From NCBI RefSeq assembly GCF_014199625.1, contig NZ_JACHNY010000004.1:310001-374000 (forward strand): a DNA stretch of 64,000 nucleotides, read 5' to 3'. The position numbers and the translations under genes were made by a program. This stretch comes from Sphingomonas abaci. Lineage in GTDB: Bacteria; Pseudomonadota; Alphaproteobacteria; Sphingomonadales; Sphingomonadaceae. Positions 46,740 to 56,147 of the stretch are shown in pieces; position 1 is the first letter of the stretch; the number at the start of each line of letters is the position of its first letter. The notes beneath the pieces were generated by a model, which did not search any database, was not told where the DNA came from, and saw nothing but the letters and a program-made list of their open reading frames with translations.

Positions 46740-46855
46740 ATTGGTGTCGCGGCTACTCCCGATTGTGCATTTGCGAAATAGGACAATTTGTCCTATCCCG
46801 CATTGCGGCACGGCCCGCTAAGCCTCCTGCCAAATATTTGGAGTAGCTTCAGGCC
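46740..46855. promoter_or_regulatory. Divergent cyoA / MFS promoter region with a perfect palindrome
   Basis: Only 116 bp separate the two start codons. At its centre ATAGGACA-ATT-TGTCCTAT (46778-46796) is a perfect 8+3+8 dyad. It is not an FNR site (TTGAT-N4-ATCAA), and the binding protein is unknown; a Crp/Fnr gene and RegBA are close by, so they are candidates only. One site in the middle could regulate both directions. Confidence 0.75.
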
Positions 46856-48196
46856 ATGGCTGAGACCGCCGCCTCTTCCACGCCCACATCGCAGGGCATC
46901 GAGCGCGATGCCCGTGCGATGTACGCGGAAGGCCATCATGACGTGCGCCCCGGCGAGATCGCGATCGGCGTGATCATCGGCCGCACGTCCGAATTCTTCG
47001 ACTTCTTCGTCTATGCCATCGCCTCGGTGCTGGTGTTCCCGCAGATCGTCTTCCCGTTCGTCGACCGGGTGACGGGCACGCTGCTGTCCTTCGCGCTCTT
47101 CCCCCTCGCCTTCCTGGCGCGGCCGCTGGGCACGCAGATCTTCATGGCGATCGACCGTCGCCACGGCCGCGGCACCAAGCTGACGATCGCGCTGTTCCTG
47201 CTCGGCACGTCGACCGTGTCGCTGGCCTTCCTGCCCGGCTACGAGCAGGTCGGCATCGCCTCGGCCATCCTGCTCGGCCTGTTCCGCGTCGGTCAGGGCC
47301 TGGCGCTGGGCGGGGCGTGGGACGGCCTCGCCTCGCTCCTCGCGCTCAACGCGCCCGAGGACAAGCGTGGCTGGTACGCGATGGTGCCGCAGCTCGGCGC
47401 GCCGCTGGGCCTGATCGTGGCGAGCGGACTGTTCGCCTTCTTCTCCGGCTTCCTGTCCCCGGCCGACTTCCTGGCCTGGGGGTGGCGCTATCCCTTCTTC
47501 GTGGCGTTCGCGCTCAACGTGGTGGCGCTCTTCGCCCGCCTGCGCATCGTCGTGACGCCGGAATATACCGAACTGTTCCACACCCGCGAGCTGACCGCCT
47601 CGCCGGTCGGCGCAACGATCCGGGCCCAATGGCGCAATATCGTGATCGGGGCGTTCGCGCCGCTCGCCAGCTTCGCGCTGTTCCACATGGTCACGGTGTT
47701 CCCGCTGTCCTGGGTCATGCTGTTCACCGATCAGAGCATCACCCGCTTCCTGCTGATCGAAATGATCGGCGCGGTGTTCGGCGTCGGCGCGATCGTCGTC
47801 TCGGGCCTGCTGGCGGACCGGATCGGCCGGCGCTCGCTGCTGGGCTATACCGCGGTCGCGATCGCCATCTTCAGCGGCGTCGCGCCGCGCCTGCTGAACG
47901 GCGGCGACGCGGGCGAGCTGGCCTTCATGATCGGCGGCTTCATCCTGCTCGGCCTGTCCTTCGGCCAGTCGTCGGGCGCGGTCACCAACAACTTCCCCAA
48001 GCGCGCCCGCTATACCGGCGCGGCGCTGACCTCGGACCTGGCCTGGCTGTTCGGCGCCGGCTTCGCCCCGCTCGCGGCGCTGGTGCTGGCCCAGAATTTC
48101 GGCCTGATCGCGGCGGGCGGTTATCTGTTCTCGGGCGCAATCGGCACACTGGCCGCGCTGTACCTGAACAAGGAATTGGGCAAGCGGATGGGCTGA
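46856..48196 (+). CDS. MFS transporter (metabolite:proton symporter type)
   Basis: 446 aa with about twelve membrane segments. Typical MFS loop 2-3 signature is AIDRRHGRGTKLT and the second half has GLLADRIGRRSLLG. N-terminal IGVIIGRTSEFFDFFVYAIA resembles the family that takes up organic acids or related metabolites. Diverges from the cyo operon across a palindrome, so it may be controlled together with the oxidase. Confidence 0.93.
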   Translation: MAETAASSTPTSQGIERDARAMYAEGHHDVRPGEIAIGVIIGRTSEFFDFFVYAIASVLVFPQIVFPFVDRVTGTLLSFALFPLAFLARPLGTQIFMAIDRRHGRGTKLTIALFLLGTSTVSLAFLPGYEQVGIASAILLGLFRVGQGLALGGAWDGLASLLALNAPEDKRGWYAMVPQLGAPLGLIVASGLFAFFSGFLSPADFLAWGWRYPFFVAFALNVVALFARLRIVVTPEYTELFHTRELTASPVGATIRAQWRNIVIGAFAPLASFALFHMVTVFPLSWVMLFTDQSITRFLLIEMIGAVFGVGAIVVSGLLADRIGRRSLLGYTAVAIAIFSGVAPRLLNGGDAGELAFMIGGFILLGLSFGQSSGAVTNNFPKRARYTGAALTSDLAWLFGAGFAPLAALVLAQNFGLIAAGGYLFSGAIGTLAALYLNKELGKRMG

Positions 48197-48252
48197 GCCC
48201 GGCAGCCGGCGCAGTTTCCACGCGCCGGCCCAACGCCCTATCCAAATACGAG

Positions 48253-48290
48253 AAAGGCCACCGCGACAATCGTGTCGCGGTGGCCTTTTT
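48253..48290. terminator. Bidirectional terminator
   Basis: A perfect 16-bp stem (48253-48268 with 48273-48288) and tetraloop ATCG, ending in a T-run on the plus strand and, because the stem starts with AAA, also on the minus strand. It lies between the MFS gene and the convergent Crp/Fnr gene and can serve both. Confidence 0.92.
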
Positions 48291-48320
48291 CCTGTCCGAC
48301 GATGCGAGTCCGCCGGGCGG

Positions 48321-49055
48321 TCAGCGTGCCGTGCCGAAGGGGATGGCGGACACCCGCACCGGTTGGCGGTTGATCTTGCGCGCCAGGGCCGAGGGATCGG
48401 TCAGCGTCAGCCGGCCCGTCTTCCAGGTCAGGTCGCCCTCGCGCCGGAAGAGCTGGATCATGCGATTGACATGGACCGAGGTCAGGCCGAGCGCGTCGGC
48501 GATCATTTCCTGCGTCAGCGGCAGCGCGAAGCTGTTGCCGCTTTCCAGCCCCGCCATCCGCAGTCGCTCAAGCAATTCGAGGAACAGGTCGCCGATCCGC
48601 TCCTGCGCATTGAGCCGGCCGAGCCGGGTGATGTTGGCGAGCAGATAGGCCTCATCGAGCGCCCGACTGAGCGCATAGGCTTCCGCCAGCGCCGGCGACT
48701 TGTCGCGCGGCGGCGCGGAACACACCTCGACCGGCGTCAGCGCGATCACCGTCGCGGTGGCGACCGGGCGCGTCTGGTGGCCGAGCCCGACCACATCGCC
48801 CGGCAGCAGGAAGCTGAGGAACTGGCGCCGGCCATCGGCCAGGAAGCGGACCCGCGCCGCCCAGCCGCTGAGGATCAGCAACGGCTCGACGATCTCATGT
48901 CCCTCGCCGATCAGCTCGCGGCGCGGCTTGATCGGGCGGGCGGTCGCCAGCGCATCGGTCAGCGCGAGCGTCGCATCCTCGTCCAGCGGCACCAGCGTGT
49001 TAAGCCGGCGCACCGCCGCGCCGGGATCGCGAAAGGCTCTGATTGCACGTATCAC
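48321..49055 (-). CDS. Crp/Fnr family regulator
   Basis: 244 aa, GTG start overlapping the response-regulator stop. A cyclic-nucleotide-like sensor barrel (residues about 20-140) with FLLPGDVVGLG, then a winged helix with LPLTQEMIADALGLTSVHVN as the HTH. No N-terminal cysteine cluster for iron-sulfur as in FNR. Third gene of a kinase / receiver / regulator run behind parB. Ligand unknown. Confidence 0.94.
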   Translation of the reverse strand: MIRAIRAFRDPGAAVRRLNTLVPLDEDATLALTDALATARPIKPRRELIGEGHEIVEPLLILSGWAARVRFLADGRRQFLSFLLPGDVVGLGHQTRPVATATVIALTPVEVCSAPPRDKSPALAEAYALSRALDEAYLLANITRLGRLNAQERIGDLFLELLERLRMAGLESGNSFALPLTQEMIADALGLTSVHVNRMIQLFRREGDLTWKTGRLTLTDPSALARKINRQPVRVSAIPFGTAR

Positions 49056-49423
49056 AATGCCACCTCCGGGCAGACGAGATCGCGCAGGGTGTCCAGCACG
49101 ACCTCCATGGTAAAGGGCTTGGCCAGGCGCGGATGAGCGCGATAGCCGTCCGGCATGGTGATGCCGTCATAGCCCGTCAGAAACAGATAAGGCACGCCTC
49201 GCGCGCTCAGCACATCGGCAATCGGGAAGGACGGGGTACCCTCGAGATTGACGTCGACCACCGCGACGTCAATCGGTTCAACGGTCGCCGCCGCGAGGCC
49301 GATCGCCACGGTGTTGAAGGGGCCGAGCACGACCGCCCCTTCTCGCAGCAGCGCGCGCTTTAGGTCCGCAGCGATGTAGTATTCGTCCTCGATCACGAGG
49401 ATGCGCTTGCCGCCCAGCGTCAC
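49052..49423 (-). CDS. Single-domain response regulator, FAT GUY-like
   Basis: 123 aa. The GTG at 49423 is preferred: the AGGAGG lies 6 nt upstream and the GTGA overlaps the kinase stop, whereas the ATG at 49429 abuts the Shine-Dalgarno sequence. Receiver only: E12-D13, D57 (VVDVNLEG), T83 and K102 (RLAKPF). PYLFLTGY resembles the PFxFATGGY motif of the FAT GUY family, which includes SdrG of the Sphingomonas general stress response. Partner of the HWE kinase is inferred from the overlap. Confidence 0.93.
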   Translation of the reverse strand: MTLGGKRILVIEDEYYIAADLKRALLREGAVVLGPFNTVAIGLAAATVEPIDVAVVDVNLEGTPSFPIADVLSARGVPYLFLTGYDGITMPDGYRAHPRLAKPFTMEVVLDTLRDLVCPEVAL

Positions 49424-51999
49424 GACCATCCTCCTTCGCCATAGCGCACGGCGTCATCATCGATCGCCGACAACGGAAGCGCGATCGTGCATCGTACGCC
49501 GCCGCGCTCGAACAGCAACTCCGTATCAGCCCTTAGCCGATAGGGTAGCGCCTCCTCGATCAGTTCCCGACCAAAGCCGTATCGGCCAGGTCGCAAATCG
49601 ATCGCGGGAACGCCGGTCTCTAGCCAGCTTAATACCAGTTTCTCACCCCCGCTCTGATCCACGTCAATCCGCCACGTCAGCGCAAGCTTCCCGGACTTGA
49701 CCTTCAGCGCGCCAAATTTGATCGCGTTTACAGTCAGTTCGTGGAACGTTAAAGCTAAATTCTCGGCGATGTCCAGCGGCAGGGCGACATCCGGCCCATC
49801 GATCACGACCGACGGTCCATCGCAAACCCCGACGCTGAGCAATTCTTCACGGATCAGATTCTGCAAATCGACCCGCTGATCGGGATTGTGACAGACACCC
49901 CCATGGGTCCGGGCCAAGGCGTCCAGTCGGCCGCGGAAGTGATCGTTGATATCATCAATGTCATATCCTGACTCAATGGTCCGTTCGAATACCGACCGCG
50001 TCACCGTCAAGAGGTTGCGGACCCGATGCTGCAATTCGGCAAGCAGGAACACCTGCCGATCCTTCAGCGTCCGCAGTTCATGAATGTCCGTCGCCGAGCC
50101 GTACCAGCCCGTGACCTGCCCGTCCTTGTCGCGCCCAGGCACGGTGCGGACCAGGAACCAGCGATACGTGCCGTCGCGCATCCGGTAGCGCAATTGCCGT
50201 TCCACCGGCGCTTTAAATTCATCGGCGCGCTTGGCGATATCCAGCTCGATATGCCGGTCGTCGGGATGGACGTAACGAATCCAGCCGCCATTCTGGCCGT
50301 CGTAATAAGATTGGCCCGTTAGACGTTCCCACTGCCGATTGTCGACAAAGTTGATCCCGTCGCTGTCCGCATACCACAACAGGCTGGGCAACAATTCTGT
50401 CGTGCGGCGGAAGCGATCGCTGGTTTCCTGCAACGTCGCTTCCGCTCGCGCGCGTCCGACGGCCAGCTTACACCGTTCGGCGACCTCCTCCAGGAATGTA
50501 ACCTCGGTGCTGCTCCAAAGCCGTGGCGCGGCAGTGCCGACGAACAGGGCACCGACCACTCGGTTCTGGCTAACGAGGGGTACGACGCACAGTGCACCGA
50601 GTCTGATCGAACGCAGATAGTCGCAGGCTGGGCTGTCGGCAGCGTCGTCCAGTACGATCGTCCGGCCTTCCCGTAGTGGCGCAATCAGATCGGGCGGCAG
50701 CTGGTCGGCAGCGACGGCCAGACGATATGTCTCTCCCGGACGATCGGGATTGACCGCCTCGACCTTCAACATGTTCCGGCGCCCATCGAAATAGACGAAG
50801 CCGCACTGTTCGACCGCCATCCACTTGAGCAACTTGGCGATCGTATGCTGCTGGATCGCGAGAGGATCGGTCATCTCCCGCCATTGCCGGCTCAGGGATC
50901 GAAGGCGCTGCTCCGCCCGACGCTGGTTCTCGATCCGCTGGACGACTCGGCGAATGTGGACGAACTCGCCTGCGATCCAGCCGAGCAGATCGAGCAGACG
51001 GAGCGTGAATCTGTCGAGCGTACGTGGCGTCCGGAAATGCACGTTCAATATGCCCAGGAAATTGCGCTCCGAGCCCACTAACGGGATCGATACCATGGCC
51101 GCGATGCCTGCATCGAGCATCATGGCACGAACTATTTCGGACATTTCCGATCGCATGATATCGGGAAGAATGATCCGCTGACGCTTCGTCATCAGCTTTT
51201 CCATGATCGGACCCGGCTTCCGCAGGTCACCATCGCGATAGGTGCGGATGAACAGGCTGTCCTCGCTGAACCCCTGCACCGCGACCAAGGTGGCGATCCG
51301 GTCATCCGCATCCGCCAGATGGAGCGCCCCTAGATCGGTATCGGCAAAGGAGGTGGCGAGATGCAGGACCTCGGTCATGGCTTGCGACACGTCGCGCGCC
51401 TCACGCAGGCGGAGGTGCAGATCGTGCAGCAGGGTCAGGGCCGATCGACCGTCGATCCGGCGATCGACTGGCAGCATGACCGGCTCGTCGCTCGACAACC
51501 CGTGACGATCCATCGGCTGCAACCGGATCAGGTACCCGGCGACCTGCTTCGCCTCGTCTTCTATGGGGCGGATCGTCACCTGGGTCAGCGCGCGGCTGAA
51601 GCTCGGCGGCAGCGTTAAAGCGGGCTGTGGCTCCCACGCGTTCGCCGCACGCTCCAGCGCCTGTTCAAACATCGGCCAGCAGGTCGACCAGGCCTCCGCC
51701 GCCGGGGAACCCAATTCCATGCCGATGTCCGCCACCGCGAGGTGCTCGGCGAACGCGTCGTTCCAGATCTGATGCAAAGGCCCGCCCCACCACAATGCCA
51801 TGGGCTCGGGCGCGGTGAGCACCAGTCGGAGCATGGATTGCAGTGTCGGCGGCCATTCGGTCAGCGGCCCCAGCTCGGTCCGGCACCACGGATGGGCACG
51901 GATGGCCTCGGCCATTTCGCTGTCGCCTCGAAGCCAGCCGACCGGACCGCTGAACGCGGTCGTGCCGACACTATCACCCCGTGCCGCGATCTCGATCAC
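49420..51999 (-). CDS. HWE-family sensor histidine kinase
   Basis: 859 aa from a GTG 3 nt after the parB stop. Order: a degenerate PAS-like region at about 30-165 (LTEWPPTLQSMLRLVL and WWGGPLHQIWNDAFAE), GAF at about 190-355, a second GAF at about 375-520, PAS at about 530-650 (WYGSATDIHEL), then HWE domain with the phospho-His H658 in LLAELQHRVRNLL, HELTVNAIKFGAL, and GRYGFGRELIEEALPY. No membrane segment, so a cytoplasmic sensor. GC use is lower than in its neighbours, suggesting it joined this operon later. Part of a kinase-receiver-Crp run. Confidence 0.95.
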   Translation of the reverse strand: MIEIAARGDSVGTTAFSGPVGWLRGDSEMAEAIRAHPWCRTELGPLTEWPPTLQSMLRLVLTAPEPMALWWGGPLHQIWNDAFAEHLAVADIGMELGSPAAEAWSTCWPMFEQALERAANAWEPQPALTLPPSFSRALTQVTIRPIEDEAKQVAGYLIRLQPMDRHGLSSDEPVMLPVDRRIDGRSALTLLHDLHLRLREARDVSQAMTEVLHLATSFADTDLGALHLADADDRIATLVAVQGFSEDSLFIRTYRDGDLRKPGPIMEKLMTKRQRIILPDIMRSEMSEIVRAMMLDAGIAAMVSIPLVGSERNFLGILNVHFRTPRTLDRFTLRLLDLLGWIAGEFVHIRRVVQRIENQRRAEQRLRSLSRQWREMTDPLAIQQHTIAKLLKWMAVEQCGFVYFDGRRNMLKVEAVNPDRPGETYRLAVAADQLPPDLIAPLREGRTIVLDDAADSPACDYLRSIRLGALCVVPLVSQNRVVGALFVGTAAPRLWSSTEVTFLEEVAERCKLAVGRARAEATLQETSDRFRRTTELLPSLLWYADSDGINFVDNRQWERLTGQSYYDGQNGGWIRYVHPDDRHIELDIAKRADEFKAPVERQLRYRMRDGTYRWFLVRTVPGRDKDGQVTGWYGSATDIHELRTLKDRQVFLLAELQHRVRNLLTVTRSVFERTIESGYDIDDINDHFRGRLDALARTHGGVCHNPDQRVDLQNLIREELLSVGVCDGPSVVIDGPDVALPLDIAENLALTFHELTVNAIKFGALKVKSGKLALTWRIDVDQSGGEKLVLSWLETGVPAIDLRPGRYGFGRELIEEALPYRLRADTELLFERGGVRCTIALPLSAIDDDAVRYGEGGWS

Positions 52000-52002
52000 C
52001 GT

Positions 52003-52899
52003 TCAAATCCCCTCCCCGGTCAGGCGCTGGCAGAGCATGTCGAGCTGATCGAGTGTCGAATAGCTCAACGTCAGCGTACCCCCCTTTGCACCATGCGCGA
52101 TCTGCACCGACACCCCGAGCAGGTCGGCTAGCTGCGTCTGCAACGCGACGATGTCCGCGTTGGGTAACGCCGGAGGTGCCTTCTCCCCAGACTCCGACTT
52201 GCGCGGCTTCTTTTCGCGGGTGAGCTTTTCGGTATCGCGCACCGACAGGCCGCGCACCACCACCTGCTCGGCCAGTCGCTCGACATCGGGCGCGCCCAGC
52301 AGCGCACGGGCATGACCCATCGACAGCGATCCATCGACCACCTTGGCCTGGACCGGGTCGGGCAGTTCGAGCAGCCGCAGCAGATTGGCGACATGACTGC
52401 GCGACTTGTGGACGATCTTCGCCAGCGCTTCTTGCGTATGGCCATATTCACCGGCCAGACGTTGATAGGCCTGGGCCTCTTCGATCGCATTCAGGTCCTG
52501 GCGCTGGATATTCTCGACAAGCGCGATCTCCATCGTCTCGACATCGTTGAAGTCGCGCACCACGACCGGGACTTCGTGCAGCCGCGCGCGCTGGGCCGCG
52601 CGCCAGCGCCGCTCGCCCGCGACGATTTGGAACTGGTGACCATGGGGCCGCACCACGATCGGCTGGATGACGCCGCGCGCCGCGATCGACGCGGCGAGTT
52701 CCTCCAGCAGCGCATCATCGAAGCGGCGACGCGGCTGTTGCGGATGCGGGGCCAGCGCGCTGATCGGCAGTGTACGGATGCCAGCGGGCTTGTCCGCCGC
52801 ACCGTCCGACACCGGCACTTCGCGCGCCATTTCGCCAAGAAGCGCATCGAGCCCGCGACCCAGGCCAGCGCGGGCGCGGCGGGGTGATGCCTCGCTCAT
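52003..52899 (-). CDS. parB: Chromosome-partitioning protein ParB
   Basis: 298 aa. The ParB/Srx CTP-binding part has NPQQP-type HPQQPRRRFDDALLEELAAS and GERRWRAAQRA; the central helix-turn-helix is GHTQEALAKIVHKSRSHVAN. It loads on parS and spreads, and is separated from the poles by ParA. The start overlaps the parA stop. Two parS sites are close, at 53727 and 56148. Confidence 0.97.
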   Translation of the reverse strand: MSEASPRRARAGLGRGLDALLGEMAREVPVSDGAADKPAGIRTLPISALAPHPQQPRRRFDDALLEELAASIAARGVIQPIVVRPHGHQFQIVAGERRWRAAQRARLHEVPVVVRDFNDVETMEIALVENIQRQDLNAIEEAQAYQRLAGEYGHTQEALAKIVHKSRSHVANLLRLLELPDPVQAKVVDGSLSMGHARALLGAPDVERLAEQVVVRGLSVRDTEKLTREKKPRKSESGEKAPPALPNADIVALQTQLADLLGVSVQIAHGAKGGTLTLSYSTLDQLDMLCQRLTGEGI

Positions 52900-53675
52900 G
52901 CCGCGGCCGCCTTGCTCGGCAGGCGCAGGATGATCTCGCGGGCCAAGGCGATATAGGCTTCCGAGCCGGAGCAGCGATGATCGTAGATCAGGGCCGGCAA
53001 ACCATGGCTTGGCGCTTCGGAGAGACGGACGTTTCGCGGAATCACGGTATCGAACACCACCTTGCCCAACACGGCGCGGACATCGGCAGAGACCTGTTCA
53101 GTCAGCCGGTTACGCCGATCATACATGGTCAGCGCTACACCCAGGATCGACAATCCCGGATTAAAGCGCTGACGAATTCGCTCAACGGTCGTCAGCAATT
53201 GCGACAGCCCCTCCAGCGCGAAGAACTCGCATTGCAGCGGCACGAACAACGTGTCGGAGGCGACCATCGCGTTCATCGTCAGCAGGCCGAGCGATGGCGG
53301 ACAGTCGACCAGTACGATGTCCCAGGGCGTGGTGCTCCGGCGCAGCGCTTCGTCCAGCCGGTGGGTGCGCGCGTCCAGTTCGACCAGCTCGATCTCTGCG
53401 CCGGAGAGATCGACCGTCGCCGGTACCAGATCGAGGCGCGGCACCTTGGTCGAGATCACGGCCTGGTCGAGCGTGGTGTTGCCGATCAGCACGTCATAGC
53501 TGGAGGTGACTCGCTGCGAGTGACCGACGCCAAGTCCGGTCGACGCATTGCCCTGCGGATCAAGGTCGATCAGCAATACGTGCTGCCCGGTTGCTGATAA
53601 AGCGGTCGCGAGGTTGATCGCGCTGGTGGTCTTGCCCACCCCGCCCTTCTGATTGGCGACTGCAACAACGATCAT
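52896..53675 (-). CDS. parA: Chromosome-partitioning ATPase ParA (Soj)
   Basis: 259 aa from the ATG at 53675, just inside the end of rsmG. Deviant Walker A is NQKGGVGKTTSAINL, Walker A' is LLIDLDPQGNAS, and VLVDCPPSLGLL is Walker B. It drives segregation of the origin with ParB. A long N-terminal extension in the alternative reading would overlap rsmG and is not used. Confidence 0.98.
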   Translation of the reverse strand: MIVVAVANQKGGVGKTTSAINLATALSATGQHVLLIDLDPQGNASTGLGVGHSQRVTSSYDVLIGNTTLDQAVISTKVPRLDLVPATVDLSGAEIELVELDARTHRLDEALRRSTTPWDIVLVDCPPSLGLLTMNAMVASDTLFVPLQCEFFALEGLSQLLTTVERIRQRFNPGLSILGVALTMYDRRNRLTEQVSADVRAVLGKVVFDTVIPRNVRLSEAPSHGLPALIYDHRCSGSEAYIALAREIILRLPSKAAAA

Positions 53676-54280
53676 CGCTTGGCTCCATCGGCTATCACGA
53701 TCGACGAGTCCGCTGCGGTGAGGGATTGTTCCACGTGGAACGTTAGCCCGTATCGCCGGTCGAGGCCGCGCAAATCTTCCGGATCGACAGCGCCGCGGGG
53801 CAGCAACCATCGTGTCTCCGCTGTGGCGCAAGCGGCGGCCGACTGCAAAAGCTTTTCGATCGACGCCACGGCGCGCGCTGTAATGATGTGGGACGGCCGG
53901 GCGATCTGTTCGACCTTGGCGCAGGCCAGCTCGACATGGGTCAGGCCCAATGCGTCGCTGCAGCCTTGCAGGAAATCGACGCGGCGCTTGCGTGGCTCGA
54001 CCAACAGGAACGGCGCGTCAATCGCCATGGCGAGCACCAGTCCGGGAAAGCCGGCGCCGGTGCCGATGTCGAGCCAGCGTTCGGCGGGCGCCTCCGCGAG
54101 CAGGCCAAGCTGGAGCGAGTCGACGAGATGGCGGGCCCACACGATGTCCAGCGTCGAAGGCGCGATCAGGTTCTGGCGCTGCATCTCGTCCGCCAGCATC
54201 GGCACGAAGCGGGTAAGGCGGTCGACGGTGCGCGCCCCGAAATGCGTGTCGACCCAGGCGCGGGCTTCATCTTCGGTCAT
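53672..54280 (-). CDS. rsmG: 16S rRNA (guanine-527-N7) methyltransferase
   Basis: 202 aa. SAM-binding motif WLDIGTGAGFPGLVLA followed by LLVEPRKRRVDFLQ. It methylates G527 in the 530 loop. Its coding sequence contains a parS site at 53727-53742. Overlaps parA and mnmG by 4 nt on both sides, in the order mnmE-mnmG-rsmG-parA-parB that is conserved near many bacterial origins. Confidence 0.97.
   Translation of the reverse strand: MTEDEARAWVDTHFGARTVDRLTRFVPMLADEMQRQNLIAPSTLDIVWARHLVDSLQLGLLAEAPAERWLDIGTGAGFPGLVLAMAIDAPFLLVEPRKRRVDFLQGCSDALGLTHVELACAKVEQIARPSHIITARAVASIEKLLQSAAACATAETRWLLPRGAVDPEDLRGLDRRYGLTFHVEQSLTAADSSIVIADGAKR
53727..53742. other. parS centromere site 1
   Basis: TGTTCCACGTGGAACG, matching the parS consensus type TGTTNCACGTGNAACA at 15 of 16 positions (last base G instead of A). 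It lies inside rsmG, as parS often does. ParB is encoded 0.8 kb away. Confidence 0.92.
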
Positions 54281-56109
54281 GCGGCATACCGTTTGGCGTG
54301 GAGGAGGACGGCGGACAGCGCGGCCGGAGTGATGCCCCGAATTCGGGCGGCCGCTGCGAGCGAGATGGGTCGGCTCGCATCGAGCCGCGCGACCATCTCA
54401 TTCGACAGACCGGCGATCGCGGCATAATCGATATCGGTCGGCAAGGCGATCGACTCCTCTGACCGCAGCGTTGCTACTTCCTGCGCCTGACGCTCGAGAT
54501 AGGGGGCGTACCGGGCATCCTCGCCCACCTCCCGAATCACCGCCGGATCGATTCCATCCAACGCATCCGGCGCGATCAGATCCAGGTCGATGCCATCGAA
54601 CCGCAACCACTCCCAGGCGCTGCGCCGCGCGCCATCCTGGCTGACGCGACCGCCCAGGCCTTGGATATCGCTGGCGGTGAGCGATCGATCCAGCCGCTGA
54701 CGGAGCGTCGCGCGTTGGTCGGCCGAGCGTTGCTGATGATGGAGCCGCTCGGCGGATACGCAGCCGGCGCGTTGCGCAAGGCCTGCCAGTCGCGTCTCGG
54801 CATTGTCGGCGCGCAGCGACAGCCGGAACTCGGCCCGCGCGGTCAGCATTCGATAGGGCTCGGTGACGCCTTGCAGGACCAGGTCGTCGATCATCACGCC
54901 GATATAGCTGGACGCACGGTCCAGGATGACCGGCGTGAGTTCGTTGGCATGTGCCGCCGCGTTGAGGCCGGCGACCAGCCCCTGCCCCGCCGCCTCCTCA
55001 TAGCCGGTCGTGCCGTTGATCTGTCCGGCGCAGAATAGTCCCTCGATCGAGCGGACGGCCAGCGTCGGGGCCAGAGCGCGGGGATCGATATGGTCATATT
55101 CCACCGCATAGCCCGGCACGGTGATCCGCGCCTGTTCGAGACCGGCGATGGTCGCGATCATCGCGCGTTGCGCATCGGCGGACAGGCTGGTCGACAGCCC
55201 GTTGGGATAGACGGTCGGATCGTCCAGCCCTTCGGGCTCAAGGAAGATCTGATGCCCGTCACGGTCGCCGAATCGGTGAATCTTGTCCTCGATCGACGGA
55301 CAATAGCGCGGCCCCTGCCCTTCGATCGCGCCGGAATAAAGCGGCGACGTGTCGAGATGCGCACGGATCACGTCATGGGTCGCGGCGGTGGTCCGGGTGA
55401 TCGCGCAGGCGATTTGCGGCACCGTCCGGGCGGGTGTCAACGCCGACATCGTCCAGCCGAGATCGTCCGAGGGCTGCTCCGTCAGCCGCGCCCAGTCGAT
55501 GGTGCGGCCATCGAGACGGGGCGGCGTGCCCGTCTTCAGCCGCCCCATCGGCAGGCCAAAGTCGCGAAAATGGGCCGCCAGGGGACCCGCACTCCGCTCC
55601 TCGACCCGGCCGCCGCTATGCCGCTCGTCACCCCGAAAGATTCGCCCGCCCAGAAACGTTCCTGTCGCCACCACCAGGGCTCGGGTCGCGATCCGCTCTC
55701 CCGATGCGAGCACGATGCCACGCACCGCGCCCCCGCTCAGGTCCAGCCCGGTGACCTCCCCTGTAACGAAGGTGACGCCGCTCACCGCCATCAGCGCCTT
55801 CACCGCCGCTTGGTAGCGCCGGCGGTCCGCCTGGATCCGGGGACCCTGCACGGCCGCACCCTTGCTGGCATTCAGCAACCGGTGGTGGATGGCGGAGGCG
55901 TCGGCGGCGCGCGCCATCACGCCGTCAAAGGCATCGACCTCACGGACGATATGTCCCTTTCCCAACCCCCCGATCGATGGATTGCAGGACATGATGCCGA
56001 TATTGTCGGCCGAGAAGCTGATCAGGGCGGTGGTGGCCCCACGACGGGCGGCGGCCGATGCGGCTTCGATCCCCGCATGGCCGGCACCGAGAACGATGAC
56101 GTCGAACAT
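54277..56109 (-). CDS. mnmG: tRNA uridine-5-carboxymethylaminomethyl modification enzyme MnmG (GidA)
   Basis: 610 aa from the ATG at 56109 (VIVLGAGHAGIEAASAAAR: the FAD Rossmann motif). It works with MnmE on U34 of tRNAs. CNPSIGGLGKGHIVREVDA and GRLKTGTPPRLDGR are signature segments, YSGAIEGQGPRYCPSIED is also conserved. The C-terminal domain ends in a helical bundle. MnmE lies 54 nt upstream in the same direction. Confidence 0.98.
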   Translation of the reverse strand: MFDVIVLGAGHAGIEAASAAARRGATTALISFSADNIGIMSCNPSIGGLGKGHIVREVDAFDGVMARAADASAIHHRLLNASKGAAVQGPRIQADRRRYQAAVKALMAVSGVTFVTGEVTGLDLSGGAVRGIVLASGERIATRALVVATGTFLGGRIFRGDERHSGGRVEERSAGPLAAHFRDFGLPMGRLKTGTPPRLDGRTIDWARLTEQPSDDLGWTMSALTPARTVPQIACAITRTTAATHDVIRAHLDTSPLYSGAIEGQGPRYCPSIEDKIHRFGDRDGHQIFLEPEGLDDPTVYPNGLSTSLSADAQRAMIATIAGLEQARITVPGYAVEYDHIDPRALAPTLAVRSIEGLFCAGQINGTTGYEEAAGQGLVAGLNAAAHANELTPVILDRASSYIGVMIDDLVLQGVTEPYRMLTARAEFRLSLRADNAETRLAGLAQRAGCVSAERLHHQQRSADQRATLRQRLDRSLTASDIQGLGGRVSQDGARRSAWEWLRFDGIDLDLIAPDALDGIDPAVIREVGEDARYAPYLERQAQEVATLRSEESIALPTDIDYAAIAGLSNEMVARLDASRPISLAAAARIRGITPAALSAVLLHAKRYAA

Positions 56110-56147
56110 GCCTTGCCTGTAGCGTCTATCGACCCGCACTCCAAAGC

